Positions 26,950 through 36,095 of a stretch of 63,536 nt of DNA are shown piece after piece. Numbering within the stretch: the stretch's first letter is position 1; each line of letters opens with the position of its first letter. The notes under the pieces were generated by a model. The model did no database searches, was not told the origin of the DNA, and worked only from the letters and a program-made list of their open reading frames with translations. Source of the DNA: Alistipes sp. (GTDB taxonomy: Bacteria > Bacteroidota > Bacteroidia > Bacteroidales > Rikenellaceae); the NCBI GenBank assembly GCA_017623115.1, contig JAGAPT010000013.1, positions 1 through 63,536 of the forward strand. Direction: 5' to 3'. Both the position numbers and the translations under genes were made by a program.

Positions 26950-28368
26950 TTATTCACTCTTCATGTCATGCGGCTCGGAGCCCAAGACCTTGCCCGAGAG
27001 CACCTCGGCCACCGCTCCGCAGCAGGCATCAATATTCCCCGCACCAAAGGTAATGACGACATCCGTAGGCACCTCACGCAGCCACTCGGCCAACGCCTCA
27101 CGCTCCACGATGCGGCACGGAATGGTTACCTCGGCAGCAATCATCTCCGAGCAGACCCCCTCGATAGGCTCCTCACGTGCCGGATAGATAGGCAGCAGCA
27201 CCACCTCATCGGCCTGCGAAAGAGCCTCGGCAAATTCCCGATAGAGGTCGCGTGTACGGGTGTAAAGGTGTGGCTGGAAAATAGCCATGATACGTCGGCC
27301 GGGGAACATCCCACGCACCGAGGTCAAAGCTGCCGACAACTCACGCGGATGGTGGGCATAATCATCCATATAGACCTGCGTGGGGGTATTCACATAGAAC
27401 TCGAAGCGACGCTTCACCCCCTGGAAATGGGCCAGCCCCCAGCGGAGTCGCTCCTCGTCGAAGGCTACACCCTCCCGACGGGCTGCCACCCAGCACATCG
27501 CCACGGCAGCCACGGCATTTTCGATGTTTACCCATCCGGGAATACCCAACGTGCAATCCTGTACCGTGCGGTCGGGCATCACCAAATCGAACCGATAGTG
27601 GCCACCCTCTTCGAGGCGGATATGCGTGGCATAGAAGTCGCTCGGCGTGTCGTAAGCGTAGCGGTAAAGCGTGATATCACGATTGTTGACAGCCACATCG
27701 ACCCCCTGTTTCAATACCAACGCACCCCCCACCTTGATGCGGTCGACAAATTGCGAGAAGGCCTCCTTCACCGCTTCGTGGGTGCCATAAATGTCGAGGT
27801 GGTCGGCATCAGCCGAAGTAATAACGGCCACATCGGGCTGTAGGCGCAGGAAAGAACGGTCAAACTCATCGGCCTCGACCGCCAGACGATTGCCCCGCTC
27901 ACCGAGGTAGAGGTTGCTCTCGAAATTCTTCGAGATACCCCCCAGGAAGGCCGAGCCCCCTTCGGTGAGAGCCAGATTGAGCCAAGCCGTCAGCGTCGAG
28001 GTGGTCGTCTTGCCATGCGTACCCGCCACAGCCATCACATAGTGTCCCTCGGAGAGGTGGCCCAGCATCTGCGACCGTTTCTCAATAGTGAATCCGTGCT
28101 GCAGGAAATATTGATACTCGGCATGCTCCGTCGGCACGGCCGGCGTATAGACCACGATGGTCGTCGCGGCATCCCGCATCGCAGCAGGGATAGCCTCTAC
28201 CGACTCCTCGTAGTGAATCTCGGCACCCTCGGCCACGAGTTGGCGTGTCAATGGGCTCTCCGTGCGGTCGTAGCCCGCCACACGACACCCCTCATGCAGG
28301 AAGTAGCGCGCCAAGGCACTCATGCCAATGCCGCCAATGCCCAAAAAATAGTAGTTCTTCTTCTCCAT
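26950..28368 (-). CDS. murC: UDP-N-acetylmuramate--L-alanine ligase
   Basis: ATP-dependent ligase that adds the first amino acid (L-Ala) of the peptidoglycan stem peptide. The 472-residue protein has the dinucleotide-like start FLGIGGIGMSALARYFL, the ATP loop AGTHGKTTTSTLTAW and the Mur-ligase motif MDDYAHHPRELSAAL. The order murG-murC-ftsQ-ftsA-ftsZ with tight spacing marks it as part of the division/cell-wall operon. Confidence 0.97.
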   Translation of the reverse strand: MEKKNYYFLGIGGIGMSALARYFLHEGCRVAGYDRTESPLTRQLVAEGAEIHYEESVEAIPAAMRDAATTIVVYTPAVPTEHAEYQYFLQHGFTIEKRSQMLGHLSEGHYVMAVAGTHGKTTTSTLTAWLNLALTEGGSAFLGGISKNFESNLYLGERGNRLAVEADEFDRSFLRLQPDVAVITSADADHLDIYGTHEAVKEAFSQFVDRIKVGGALVLKQGVDVAVNNRDITLYRYAYDTPSDFYATHIRLEEGGHYRFDLVMPDRTVQDCTLGIPGWVNIENAVAAVAMCWVAARREGVAFDEERLRWGLAHFQGVKRRFEFYVNTPTQVYMDDYAHHPRELSAALTSVRGMFPGRRIMAIFQPHLYTRTRDLYREFAEALSQADEVVLLPIYPAREEPIEGVCSEMIAAEVTIPCRIVEREALAEWLREVPTDVVITFGAGNIDACCGAVAEVLSGKVLGSEPHDMKSE

Positions 28369-28372
28369 CGCC

Positions 28373-29479
28373 TTAAAGCAATTTCAATATCTCATCGACA
28401 ATATCCTCGGCTGCACGGGGACGAGCCAATCGCTCTAAATGGGTGCGCATCGAGGCCAGACGTGCCTCATCCTCCAACAGAGCCAAAGCCTGCGGCACAG
28501 CCTCCTCCTCACAGGCAGCATCGCTCACCACAACGGCTGCACCCTCACGCTCCAAGGCGCGGGCATTCATCGTTTGATGATCCTCGGCTACATTGGGTGA
28601 GGGGACAAACAGCACCGGTTTGGCTACGAGGCACAACTCCGAGACCGTACCTGCGCCACTGCGCGAAATCACCAAATCGGCCGCCGCATAGACCAAATCC
28701 ATGCGGTCGATAAAGGCTCCCTGCCAAATGTTGGTCGTGGGATGCGCCGCAAGAAACGCACGCATCTCCTGCTCGTAATATTTTCCCGTCTGCCAGATGA
28801 CCTGCACGGGGCACTCCCCATCGAGTGAGGCTATCCAGCGTTTCATCATCTCATTCAGGCGTCGTGTACCGAGCGAACCTCCGACAACGAGCAGCGTCTT
28901 GCGCTCGGCCGTAAACCCATAGTGCGCCAGCGCCGCTTGGCGGTCGGCACCCTCCTTCGAGAAGTTTCCTCGCAAGGGGTTACCCGTCAGGCGGATGCGG
29001 TCGGCAGGGAAAAATCGCTCCATACCCTCATAGGCGGTGCAAATCTTGCGAGCACGCTTGCCTAAAATCTTATTCGTCAGCCCGGCATAGGAGTTCTGCT
29101 CCTGGATGAGCGTCGGCACCCCCATGCGCTGGGCGGCCCACAGCACCGGCGCACTGGCATAACCGCCAAAGCCCACCACCACATCGGCTCCAAACGAGCG
29201 AATCGCCTCCTTGGCACGGCGGATGCTGCGCAACACCTTGAAGGGCACCAGCAGATTGTGCCAATCGAGGCGACGTTGCAATCCGGCAATCGGAAGCCCC
29301 ACAATCGAATAGCCCAAGGCGGGCACCTTCTCCATCTCCATCTTCCCCTCGGCACCTACGAAGAGGAGTTCCACGGCATCGCCTAAGCGACGACGGAGTG
29401 CCTCGGCAACAGCCACGGCCGGGTAGATATGGCCACCTGTGCCACCTCCCGAAAGAATGATTTTATACTGTTTTTTCAT
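28373..29479 (-). CDS. murG: UDP-GlcNAc:lipid I N-acetylglucosaminyltransferase
   Basis: Inner-face GT28 enzyme that turns lipid I into lipid II. The 368-residue protein has the glycine-rich loop SGGGTGGHIYPAVAVA at its start, VGFGGYASAPVLWAAQ, and the donor-site region ISRSGAGTVSELCLV. The ATG at 29479 is chosen; the frame stays open upstream but only because it reads through the 9-bp repeat (giving PKLPKL). ftsW and earlier cluster genes are absent upstream; a family-1 repeat and comM are there instead. Four nucleotides separate it from murC. Confidence 0.96.
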   Translation of the reverse strand: MKKQYKIILSGGGTGGHIYPAVAVAEALRRRLGDAVELLFVGAEGKMEMEKVPALGYSIVGLPIAGLQRRLDWHNLLVPFKVLRSIRRAKEAIRSFGADVVVGFGGYASAPVLWAAQRMGVPTLIQEQNSYAGLTNKILGKRARKICTAYEGMERFFPADRIRLTGNPLRGNFSKEGADRQAALAHYGFTAERKTLLVVGGSLGTRRLNEMMKRWIASLDGECPVQVIWQTGKYYEQEMRAFLAAHPTTNIWQGAFIDRMDLVYAAADLVISRSGAGTVSELCLVAKPVLFVPSPNVAEDHQTMNARALEREGAAVVVSDAACEEEAVPQALALLEDEARLASMRTHLERLARPRAAEDIVDEILKLL

Positions 29480-29489
29480 CGTTGTCTTT

Positions 29490-29685
29490 TTTTTGAGTTT
29501 TGGGAGTTTTGGGAAAAACACGCTCCTCTCACTTCTCACCTCTCACCTCTCTCTCCTCTATCCTCTTTCCTCTTTCCTCTTTCCTCTATCCTCTTTAATC
29601 CTGCTGCGCAGGCTTGACTTTGCTCCGGCTCGGCATAGTCCGCAAAAGCGGCCTCTGCGCTCACCTTAATCGCAAAGTTCCTCTT
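29490..29685 (-). repeat. Family-1 intergenic element, copy B
   Basis: It fills the gap between the comM stop (29686) and the murG start. TTTTGAGTTTTGGGAGTTTTGGG lies at about 29490-29513, a pyrimidine tract of CTCTTT and CTCAC words at 29519-29598, and the core at 29593-29687 with hairpin CCTGC-TGC-GCAGG at 29600-29612 and CCGC-AAAA-GCGG at about 29640-29651. The end of the core abuts the comM stop codon directly. Confidence 0.88.
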
Positions 29686-31221
29686 TTACTTCCCCCACGC
29701 TTCGCGGTCGAGACTTCGGTAACCGATGGCCTCGGCCACATCCGACGCAGCAATCTGCTCACGCCCCTCGAGGTCGGCAATCGTGCGAGCCACCTTCAAA
29801 ATGCGGTCATAGGCACGTGCCGAAAGCGACAAGCGTTCCATGGCACGGCGCAGCAACAGATCCGAGGCCTCGTCCAAGCGGCAATAGTCACGCAGCATGG
29901 CCGTATTCATACGGGCATTCGTATAGACCCCCGCAACCCCCTGAAAGCGGGCTCGCTGAATGGCACGGGCACGAGCCACACGCTCGCGAATCACCGACGA
30001 AGGCTCCCCCTCGGCTGCCGACTGCAACTCCTCGGGAGCAATCGGCGTTACCTCGATGTGCATATCAATACGATCCATCAGCGGCCCCGAGATACGTCCC
30101 ATATAGCGATGTACCGAGCCGGGCGAGCAGACACACTCCTTCGTGGGGTGATTGTAGTAGCCACACGGGCAGGGGTTCATCGCAGCCACCAGCGTGAAAT
30201 TGGCCGGATAGCTGACGTTATAGCGGGCACGCGACACGACAATCTGCTTCTCTTCGAGTGGCTGGCGCAGCACCTCCAATACCGAGCGGCCGAACTCGGG
30301 CAACTCGTCGAGGAACAGCACCCCGTTGTGAGCCAACGACACCTCCCCCGGGCGAGGCGATTGTCCTCCACCGATGAGCGAGACGGGCGAGGCCGTATGG
30401 TGGGGTGCCCGGAAGGGACGCAGGTGCATCAACCCTTCGAAGCGTTGCAATCCCGCCACCGAGTGTATCTTGGTCGTTTCGAGCGCCTCGTCGGTTGTCA
30501 GCGGCGGCAGAATCGTCGGCAGACGACGTGCCAACATCGTCTTTCCCGAGCCCGGGGAGCCAATCATCAAGACGTTATGTCCACCGGCAGCGGCAATCTC
30601 CAGCGCCCGTTTCACATGGCTCTGCCCCTTCACATCGGCAAAATCCTCGGCATAGCGGGTTGCGGCATCCGCGGCCTGTCGCTCCACAGGCTGCGTAGGC
30701 AGGAGCGTACAATCGTCGTTCAGGAAGTCGATGGTCTGGCGCAGGCTCTCAACACCGATGACCTCCAACCCCTCGACCACCGCCGCCTCGGCAGCATTCT
30801 CGGTCGCCACAATCAGCCGTTTCAGCCCCACCTCACGAGCCGTAAGGGCCATCGGCAGAATACCTCGCACGGGCATCACCGTGCCATCGAGCGACAACTC
30901 GCCACACAACATCGTCTCGCCCAGTTTGCGCTCCGAGACACGTTGCATGGCAGCCAAAATACCGACCGCTATCGGCAGGTCGAACGATGCACCCTCCTTG
31001 CGCAAATCGGCCGGAGCAAGGTTCACAACGACCTTCCGTCCCGACATCTTCTCGCCCGAATTCTCGAACGCAGCACGGATACGTTGCTCACTCTCCTTGA
31101 CGGCATTGTCGGGCAGGCCGACCAGATAGAGGCCCAGCCCGCCACCGGCGATATTGACCTCGACGGTCACACGCACGGCATCAATCCCCACTACGGAGGC
31201 TGCATAGGTTCGGATAAACAT
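29686..31221 (-). CDS. comM: YifB/ComM family AAA+ ATPase (Mg-chelatase-like)
   Basis: A 511-residue hexameric helicase-like protein; ComM promotes branch migration during integration of incoming DNA in naturally transformable bacteria. It has an N-terminal Lon-protease-like domain (about 1-170; IDAVRVTVEVNIAGG), Walker A GSPGSGKTMLARRL near residue 220, Walker B LFLDELPEF, and a C-terminal domain with CPCGYYNHPTKEC zinc-like cysteines. The ATG at 31221 matches the family start. It is 23 nt downstream of dnaB and likely co-transcribed. Confidence 0.93.
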   Translation of the reverse strand: MFIRTYAASVVGIDAVRVTVEVNIAGGGLGLYLVGLPDNAVKESEQRIRAAFENSGEKMSGRKVVVNLAPADLRKEGASFDLPIAVGILAAMQRVSERKLGETMLCGELSLDGTVMPVRGILPMALTAREVGLKRLIVATENAAEAAVVEGLEVIGVESLRQTIDFLNDDCTLLPTQPVERQAADAATRYAEDFADVKGQSHVKRALEIAAAGGHNVLMIGSPGSGKTMLARRLPTILPPLTTDEALETTKIHSVAGLQRFEGLMHLRPFRAPHHTASPVSLIGGGQSPRPGEVSLAHNGVLFLDELPEFGRSVLEVLRQPLEEKQIVVSRARYNVSYPANFTLVAAMNPCPCGYYNHPTKECVCSPGSVHRYMGRISGPLMDRIDMHIEVTPIAPEELQSAAEGEPSSVIRERVARARAIQRARFQGVAGVYTNARMNTAMLRDYCRLDEASDLLLRRAMERLSLSARAYDRILKVARTIADLEGREQIAASDVAEAIGYRSLDREAWGK

Positions 31222-31244
31222 CGGCTACGGTGTTGCTTGGTTCA

Positions 31245-32831
31245 TTAGAAGGGAGCCTCGTCATCGAGTTGGCGCGGCTTCGTATTGACCGGCCCCTGTG
31301 GCGGCAGGGCAAACTCGTCGTCGCCACGCGCCGAGCCGAGGCCGCCACCCATAGCACCCCCACCGCCCATGCTGCTCGTATAGTCGTCGTAGGCTTGGTT
31401 CATATCGGCCGCTTGTGCCGGTGGCAACATGGCATCATCGACATCCATGAAGCGGGCCTGCTCCTTGATGAAGCGCAGATTCACATCGCACACCGCACCG
31501 TTACGGTGCTTGGCCAGGATAATCTCGGCCATACCGGCGGTCGGCATGCCGTTTTCATCCTGATTGATGCCGTAGTACTCGGGGCGGTGGATGAAGGCTA
31601 CGATATCGGCATCCTGCTCGATGGCTCCCGACTCACGCAGGTCAGAAAGTTGCGGTCGCTTCGAGCCACCACGCATCTCGGTCTGACGGCTGAGCTGCGA
31701 CAGGGCGATAATCGGCACATTGAGCTCCTTGGCAATCGCCTTCAGGGTACGCGAGATGAAGGCCACCTCCTGCTCGCGGTTGCCGTTCTTTGTCTCGGAG
31801 TTACCGGTCATGAGCTGCAGGTAGTCGATGATGATAATCTTGATGTCGTTGTGAATCTTCAGACGGCGTGCCTTCGAGCGGAACTCGAAGACCGAAAGAG
31901 CCGGCGTATCGTCGATGAAGAGTGGGGCCGACGAGAGGGGCTTGGTGGCCGATTCGAGGTGTCGCCACTGCTCGGGCGACAAGCGACCCGACTTCACCTC
32001 CGTACCCGAAAGGCCCGTCTCGGCAATAATCAGACGCATCATGAGCTGCACGGCCGACATCTCAAGCGAGAAGAAGGCCACGCCCTGCTCGTAATCGACC
32101 GCCATGTTGCGAGCCATCGACAAGACGAATGCGGTCTTACCCATCGAGGGACGGGCGGCGATGATAATCAGGTCGGAGAGTTGCCAGCCGAGCGTCACGC
32201 GGTCGATGGCCATGAAACCCGACGGCACGCCGTTGAGCGACGAGTCGTTCTTCGAGGCCTCCTCGATTTGTGCCAGCGCACGAGCCAGGATATCCTTCGA
32301 CGACTGCACCGAACGCTTCACATGCCCCTCGGAGACCTTGAAAATCTCGCCCTCGGCATAGCCGATGAGTTCCGTGACGTCGGTCGACTCGTCGTAGGAG
32401 CGTTTCTGAATCTCGGTAGCCGAACGAATCAGTTCACGTTGCACATACTTCTGGGCAATAATCTTGGCGTGAAACTCCACATTGGCGGCCGAGCCGACCT
32501 TCTGGGTCAGCTGTGCCAGATAGGCCGCACCACCCACCTTCTTAAGCTCCTTCTTCACCTTCAGACGCTCGGTCACCGTGTAGAGGTCGATGGGCTTGAG
32601 TTCCATCGACAGCTCGTTGATGGCCCGATAAATCAGGCGGTGAGGCTCGGTATAGAAGGCCTCGGGCGTAACATATTCCTGCACGGCGATGATGCTGTCC
32701 TTCTCGAGCATCAAGGCACCGAGTACAGCCTCTTCCAATTCGACCGCCTGTGGGGGTACGTTACCCACCGTGTCGGTCAGTGCTTCGAACGCCTCCCGAT
32801 TGCGGGAAGCCGGAGTGTAATTTGTTGCCAT
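31245..32831 (-). CDS. dnaB: Replicative DNA helicase
   Basis: Hexameric 5'-3' helicase at the replication fork. The 528-residue protein has an N-terminal helical domain (30-160; PQAVELEEAVLGALML), a linker and the RecA-like domain with Walker A ARPSMGKTAF and IIIDYLQLM. The tail after residue 480 is Gly-rich with few fixed positions. No intein is present. The start ATG at 32831 is supported by a consensus promoter 28-58 nt upstream; the frame is open further upstream, but the promoter argues against starts beyond it. Confidence 0.97.
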   Translation of the reverse strand: MATNYTPASRNREAFEALTDTVGNVPPQAVELEEAVLGALMLEKDSIIAVQEYVTPEAFYTEPHRLIYRAINELSMELKPIDLYTVTERLKVKKELKKVGGAAYLAQLTQKVGSAANVEFHAKIIAQKYVQRELIRSATEIQKRSYDESTDVTELIGYAEGEIFKVSEGHVKRSVQSSKDILARALAQIEEASKNDSSLNGVPSGFMAIDRVTLGWQLSDLIIIAARPSMGKTAFVLSMARNMAVDYEQGVAFFSLEMSAVQLMMRLIIAETGLSGTEVKSGRLSPEQWRHLESATKPLSSAPLFIDDTPALSVFEFRSKARRLKIHNDIKIIIIDYLQLMTGNSETKNGNREQEVAFISRTLKAIAKELNVPIIALSQLSRQTEMRGGSKRPQLSDLRESGAIEQDADIVAFIHRPEYYGINQDENGMPTAGMAEIILAKHRNGAVCDVNLRFIKEQARFMDVDDAMLPPAQAADMNQAYDDYTSSMGGGGAMGGGLGSARGDDEFALPPQGPVNTKPRQLDDEAPF

Positions 32832-32858
32832 GTTTGAGTTTCTTCGCATTCTAACCTT

Positions 32859-32889
32859 CAAAAGTAGCAAAATGCCGTGAGATTTCAAA
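32859..32889 (-). promoter_or_regulatory. dnaB promoter
   Basis: On the minus strand, TTTG (32889-32886), exactly 19 nt, then TACTTTTG (32866-32859) match the Bacteroidetes -33/-7 consensus. The predicted transcription start is near 32852, giving a 5' UTR of about 20 nt before the ATG at 32831. Confidence 0.8.
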
Positions 32890-32908
32890 ACCGAACCATA
32901 GGTTCGGT
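32890..32908 (-). terminator. Compact hairpin, probable comF terminator
   Basis: ACCGAACC (32890-32897) and GGTTCGGT (32901-32908) form a perfect 8-bp stem with a 3-nt loop, and on the minus strand it is followed by TTTG. Those bases double as the -33 box of dnaB, so the priA-comF transcript would end exactly where the dnaB promoter begins. Confidence 0.6.
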
Positions 32909-33004
32909 GTTAAAAAGATTGTTCACAACCCCACGAATCGGGACAAGAGCCCAAGGAGAGGCCTCCTCGGGTGTCGATAACTTGTAGTATTTTTCGGGAA
33001 AAGA

Positions 33005-33727
33005 TTATCGGTCGATACCCAACTCCCTACGGGAGACGGCCAACACCGCCAAACTCACACGGCAATCGGGAGCGGCTGCCTGCATCGCCTCGACAGCCGC
33101 CGTAAGGGTGCTTCCGGTTGTCAGCACATCATCCACCAGCAGCACATGACGGCCTGCCAAAGCCGCCTCATCCCCCACCGAAAAGGCTCCGGCTACATTG
33201 GCAGCACGCTCACGACGTGGCGTACGAGCCTGCGACGAGGTGTGGCGATGGCGACGGAGTGCACCACGCACTACCGGCACGCCCAACGAAGCGGCAATCC
33301 CCTCGGCCAGATACTCCGACTGATTATAGCCTCGCAGGATGCGTTTCCAGGGGTGGAGTGGCAGCGGCACAACCACATTGACATCATCGTACAAACCGCC
33401 ATCCCGCAGTAATGCACCATACCACCGCCCCATCGTATAGGCCAATCGCCAACGATGGTGATATTTGAAACTGTGAATGAGTCGTTGCCATCCGCTCCCC
33501 CGCACGAAATAGAGCATCGCCGAGGCGCGTTCGATGGGGACGAAAGCGGCCACTTTTTCAAACACGGGGTTGTCGTACGCCCGCCAAAAGCCGGTCAGTG
33601 GAGCCGTCACTCGACAGAGCGTACAGAGGCTCTCCTCACCCTCGGCCAACGGCTCGCCGCAAACGGCACACGAGGGTGGATAGAGGAGCGACCAAAGTGC
33701 TGAAAACCAACTATTGAGGATCGACAT
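33005..33727 (-). CDS. comF: ComF family phosphoribosyltransferase-like protein
   Basis: A 240-residue cytoplasmic protein with a Cys4 zinc-ribbon start (CAVCGEPLAEGEESLCTLC) and a phosphoribosyltransferase fold carrying the PRPP loop LLVDDVLTTGSTLTAA. ComF proteins are linked to DNA uptake and primosome function, and in many bacteria interact with PriA-type helicases. Here the gene overlaps the end of priA by 17 bp, consistent with a joint role. Its true substrate is unknown. Confidence 0.92.
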   Translation of the reverse strand: MSILNSWFSALWSLLYPPSCAVCGEPLAEGEESLCTLCRVTAPLTGFWRAYDNPVFEKVAAFVPIERASAMLYFVRGSGWQRLIHSFKYHHRWRLAYTMGRWYGALLRDGGLYDDVNVVVPLPLHPWKRILRGYNQSEYLAEGIAASLGVPVVRGALRRHRHTSSQARTPRRERAANVAGAFSVGDEAALAGRHVLLVDDVLTTGSTLTAAVEAMQAAAPDCRVSLAVLAVSRRELGIDR

Positions 33728-35975
33728 TCACGGATATGGTTATCGACTTGAAATCGGGATGTTGCGCCATCATCTGCAACGCCTCACGCAACAACGTATT
33801 GGCTCGTCCCAGCGAGGCTCCCGCCTCGATTTTCAACCGCACCGAGAGTAGATACTCGCCACGAATGCGATCGACAGGAGGGGGCACCGGACCCGCTACA
33901 CGACGGCCAAAACGGGCTCGCAGTTGGTCGGTAAAGGCCACCGCCCCACGTCGCAACAGCGAAAGGTCGCGATGGCGCAACGTCACCATCGTCAGACGCG
34001 CAAAGGGGGGATAGCCAAAGTCGCTTCGCTCGGATAGCAATGCAGCAGCCATCTGCTCATAATCCCCCTGCAGCACCTGCTGCAAGATGGGATGATGCGG
34101 GTCGGCAGTCTGGATGACCACCTCTCCTTGTGTCGAGCGACGGCCGGCACGTCCTGCAACCTGCGTCAGCAGCTGAAAAGCACGCTCCGTAGCACGGAAA
34201 TCAGGGTTGTTGAGCAGGTTGTCGGCATTGAGCACGCCTACCAACGCAACTCCCTCGAAATCAAACCCCTTGGTCACCATCTGCGTACCCACCAATAGAT
34301 CGGTGCGACGGGCTGCAAAGTCGGCGATAATCGCATTGAAGGCTCGCTCCGAGGTAACACTGTCCCGATCCAGACGCGCAATGCGTGCCTCGGGGAAAAA
34401 CTCGGCAAGCTGCTCCTCCAATTTCTCCGTACCGAAGCCCATCGGCTGCAACTCCACCACCCGACACGAAGGGCATCGGGTCATGGCCTCGGCCGTATGG
34501 CCACAATAGTGGCAGAGAAGCTGGTTGCGTTGCTTATGGTAGGTCAGCGAGACATTGCACTCCGGGCAGCGAGCCGTCCAGCCACACTCGGGGCACTCGA
34601 GGTAGAGGGCAAAGCCTCGTCGATTCTGAAACAGAATCACCTGCTCGCCTCGTTCGAGCGTTTGGCCGATTTTATCGAGCAGCAGTTTGTTGAAGTGGCC
34701 GCCCCGCTCGTTGCGACGTGCTGCACGACGAATATCCGAGAGGTAGAGCGTCGGGAGTGCTGCACCCCCATAACGCTCCGTCAGGCTGGCCAAACCATAC
34801 TTACCCCGCCGAGCGTTATACCACGTTTCGAGCGAGGGTGTCGCACTGCCCAGCAAGGCATGGATGCCCTGCTGATGCGCCACGTAGACCGCCACATCAC
34901 GCGCCTCGTAGCGGGGTGCAGGCTCCGTCTGCTTATAACTGGCATCGTGCTCCTCATCGACAATGATGAGTTGCAGGTGTTTCAACGGCAGGAAAATCGA
35001 CGAGCGCACACCCACGACAAACTCCCCACCCTGCGAACGATTCAGCTGCAGGTAGGTCTGCGAACGACGATGGTCCGTAAGGCGGGAATGGTAGGCCGTC
35101 ACACGGCTCCCAAAGATGCGCTCCATGCGCTCGATGAGTTGTGCCGTGAGGGCTATCTCGGGCACCAGGAGCAGCACATCGCCACCCCGAGCCAGCACCT
35201 CGGCAATCAGGTGGATATAGATTTCGGTCTTCCCCGAGCCCGTAACTCCATAGAGCAGCGAGGCGGTCTTCCCCGCAGCAAACTCCGCTTGGAGCGTTGC
35301 GAGTGCCTGCCGTTGCACTTCGCTCAACACAGGCAGACGGAATTGACCTGCGGTATAATCCTCGCTCCGAGGGTGTTCGTGCAGGGTCAAAATCCCCTTT
35401 CGGCAGAGCGTCAGCAGCGGTGTGCTCTCAGCCGAGAGCAAGCGTCGGGCCACCTCGCCACGACTGCGCAACCCCTCGTTCGACGCAACCTCCAGCAACG
35501 CCTCATAAAGGCGTGGAGCACGTCGCTCGAAACGGTCGAGTTGCTCGCCGAGAGCCTGCTCATCGGAGGCATAGGGCTCGGCCAGCGAGAAATAGCGTTC
35601 CGTGCGAGGATGAAATTCATCGTCAAGCAGTTGCGCATCACTATCGGCCGAGGGTTTCATCAGCGCAGGCAGCGCACAACGCATCACCTCGCCCAGCGTA
35701 CACAGGTAGTAGGAGGCCATCCACTCCCAGAGGTCGCATTGCGCCTGCGAGAGCAGTGGTCTGTCGCATAATTTTCGGAGAATGGATTTGACCCGTTTGA
35801 CGGGCGGACGCTCATCATGCAGCCGCCACACGATGCCCGTATAGTAGCGTCGAGGGCCGAACTGCACCGACACGGCGTCCCCCACCTCAACCGTCACATC
35901 ATCGGGGACAGCAAAGGTGTAAGCCGGTTGTGCCAACGGCAGGACAATATCGGCATAACGAGTCAAAGTTAGCAA
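33711..35975 (-). CDS. priA: Primosomal replication-restart helicase PriA
   Basis: Reloads the replisome at stalled forks. The 754-residue protein has the DNA-binding N-terminal domain (1-100), Walker A GVTGSGKTEIY, DEEHD box, a zinc-binding insertion with eight cysteines (CPECGWTARCPEC, CHYCG, CPSC) and GTQMVTKGFDF. The frame has a TGA just before a TTG at 35973-35975, and the family N-terminus begins right there, so TTG is the likely start. The bases immediately upstream belong to a family-1 repeat copy. Confidence 0.96.
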   Translation of the reverse strand: MLTLTRYADIVLPLAQPAYTFAVPDDVTVEVGDAVSVQFGPRRYYTGIVWRLHDERPPVKRVKSILRKLCDRPLLSQAQCDLWEWMASYYLCTLGEVMRCALPALMKPSADSDAQLLDDEFHPRTERYFSLAEPYASDEQALGEQLDRFERRAPRLYEALLEVASNEGLRSRGEVARRLLSAESTPLLTLCRKGILTLHEHPRSEDYTAGQFRLPVLSEVQRQALATLQAEFAAGKTASLLYGVTGSGKTEIYIHLIAEVLARGGDVLLLVPEIALTAQLIERMERIFGSRVTAYHSRLTDHRRSQTYLQLNRSQGGEFVVGVRSSIFLPLKHLQLIIVDEEHDASYKQTEPAPRYEARDVAVYVAHQQGIHALLGSATPSLETWYNARRGKYGLASLTERYGGAALPTLYLSDIRRAARRNERGGHFNKLLLDKIGQTLERGEQVILFQNRRGFALYLECPECGWTARCPECNVSLTYHKQRNQLLCHYCGHTAEAMTRCPSCRVVELQPMGFGTEKLEEQLAEFFPEARIARLDRDSVTSERAFNAIIADFAARRTDLLVGTQMVTKGFDFEGVALVGVLNADNLLNNPDFRATERAFQLLTQVAGRAGRRSTQGEVVIQTADPHHPILQQVLQGDYEQMAAALLSERSDFGYPPFARLTMVTLRHRDLSLLRRGAVAFTDQLRARFGRRVAGPVPPPVDRIRGEYLLSVRLKIEAGASLGRANTLLREALQMMAQHPDFKSITISVNVDPQ

Positions 35976-35976
35976 T

Positions 35977-36095
35977 CAACAAGTGGGAGGTTTGGGAGGT
36001 TTGGGAATTTTGGGAGAGGACACCGACAAAAAACTTTTTGCTCTTTAACCCTGCTCTGCAGGCTTGACTTTGCTCTCTCCTCTTTGCTCTCTCCT
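35977..36095 (-). repeat. Family-1 intergenic element, copy C (short form)
   Basis: It fills the 120-bp gap between the yitT stop (36096) and the priA start (35975). AACAAGTGGGA and three TTTGGGAGG/TTTTGGGAG words lie at 35977-36017. Then comes a partial core at 36053-36080 with hairpin CCTGC-TCT-GCAGG at 36060-36072. It lacks the middle of the core present in copies A, B and D, and ends in CTCTTTGCTCTCTCCTCT against the stop codon. Confidence 0.8.

Noticed and set aside
29480-29539. Longer MurG N-terminus reading into the 9-bp repeat
   Set aside because: The additional residues (PKLPKLKKK) derive from the repeat; the conserved glycine-rich loop starts right after the ATG at 29479.
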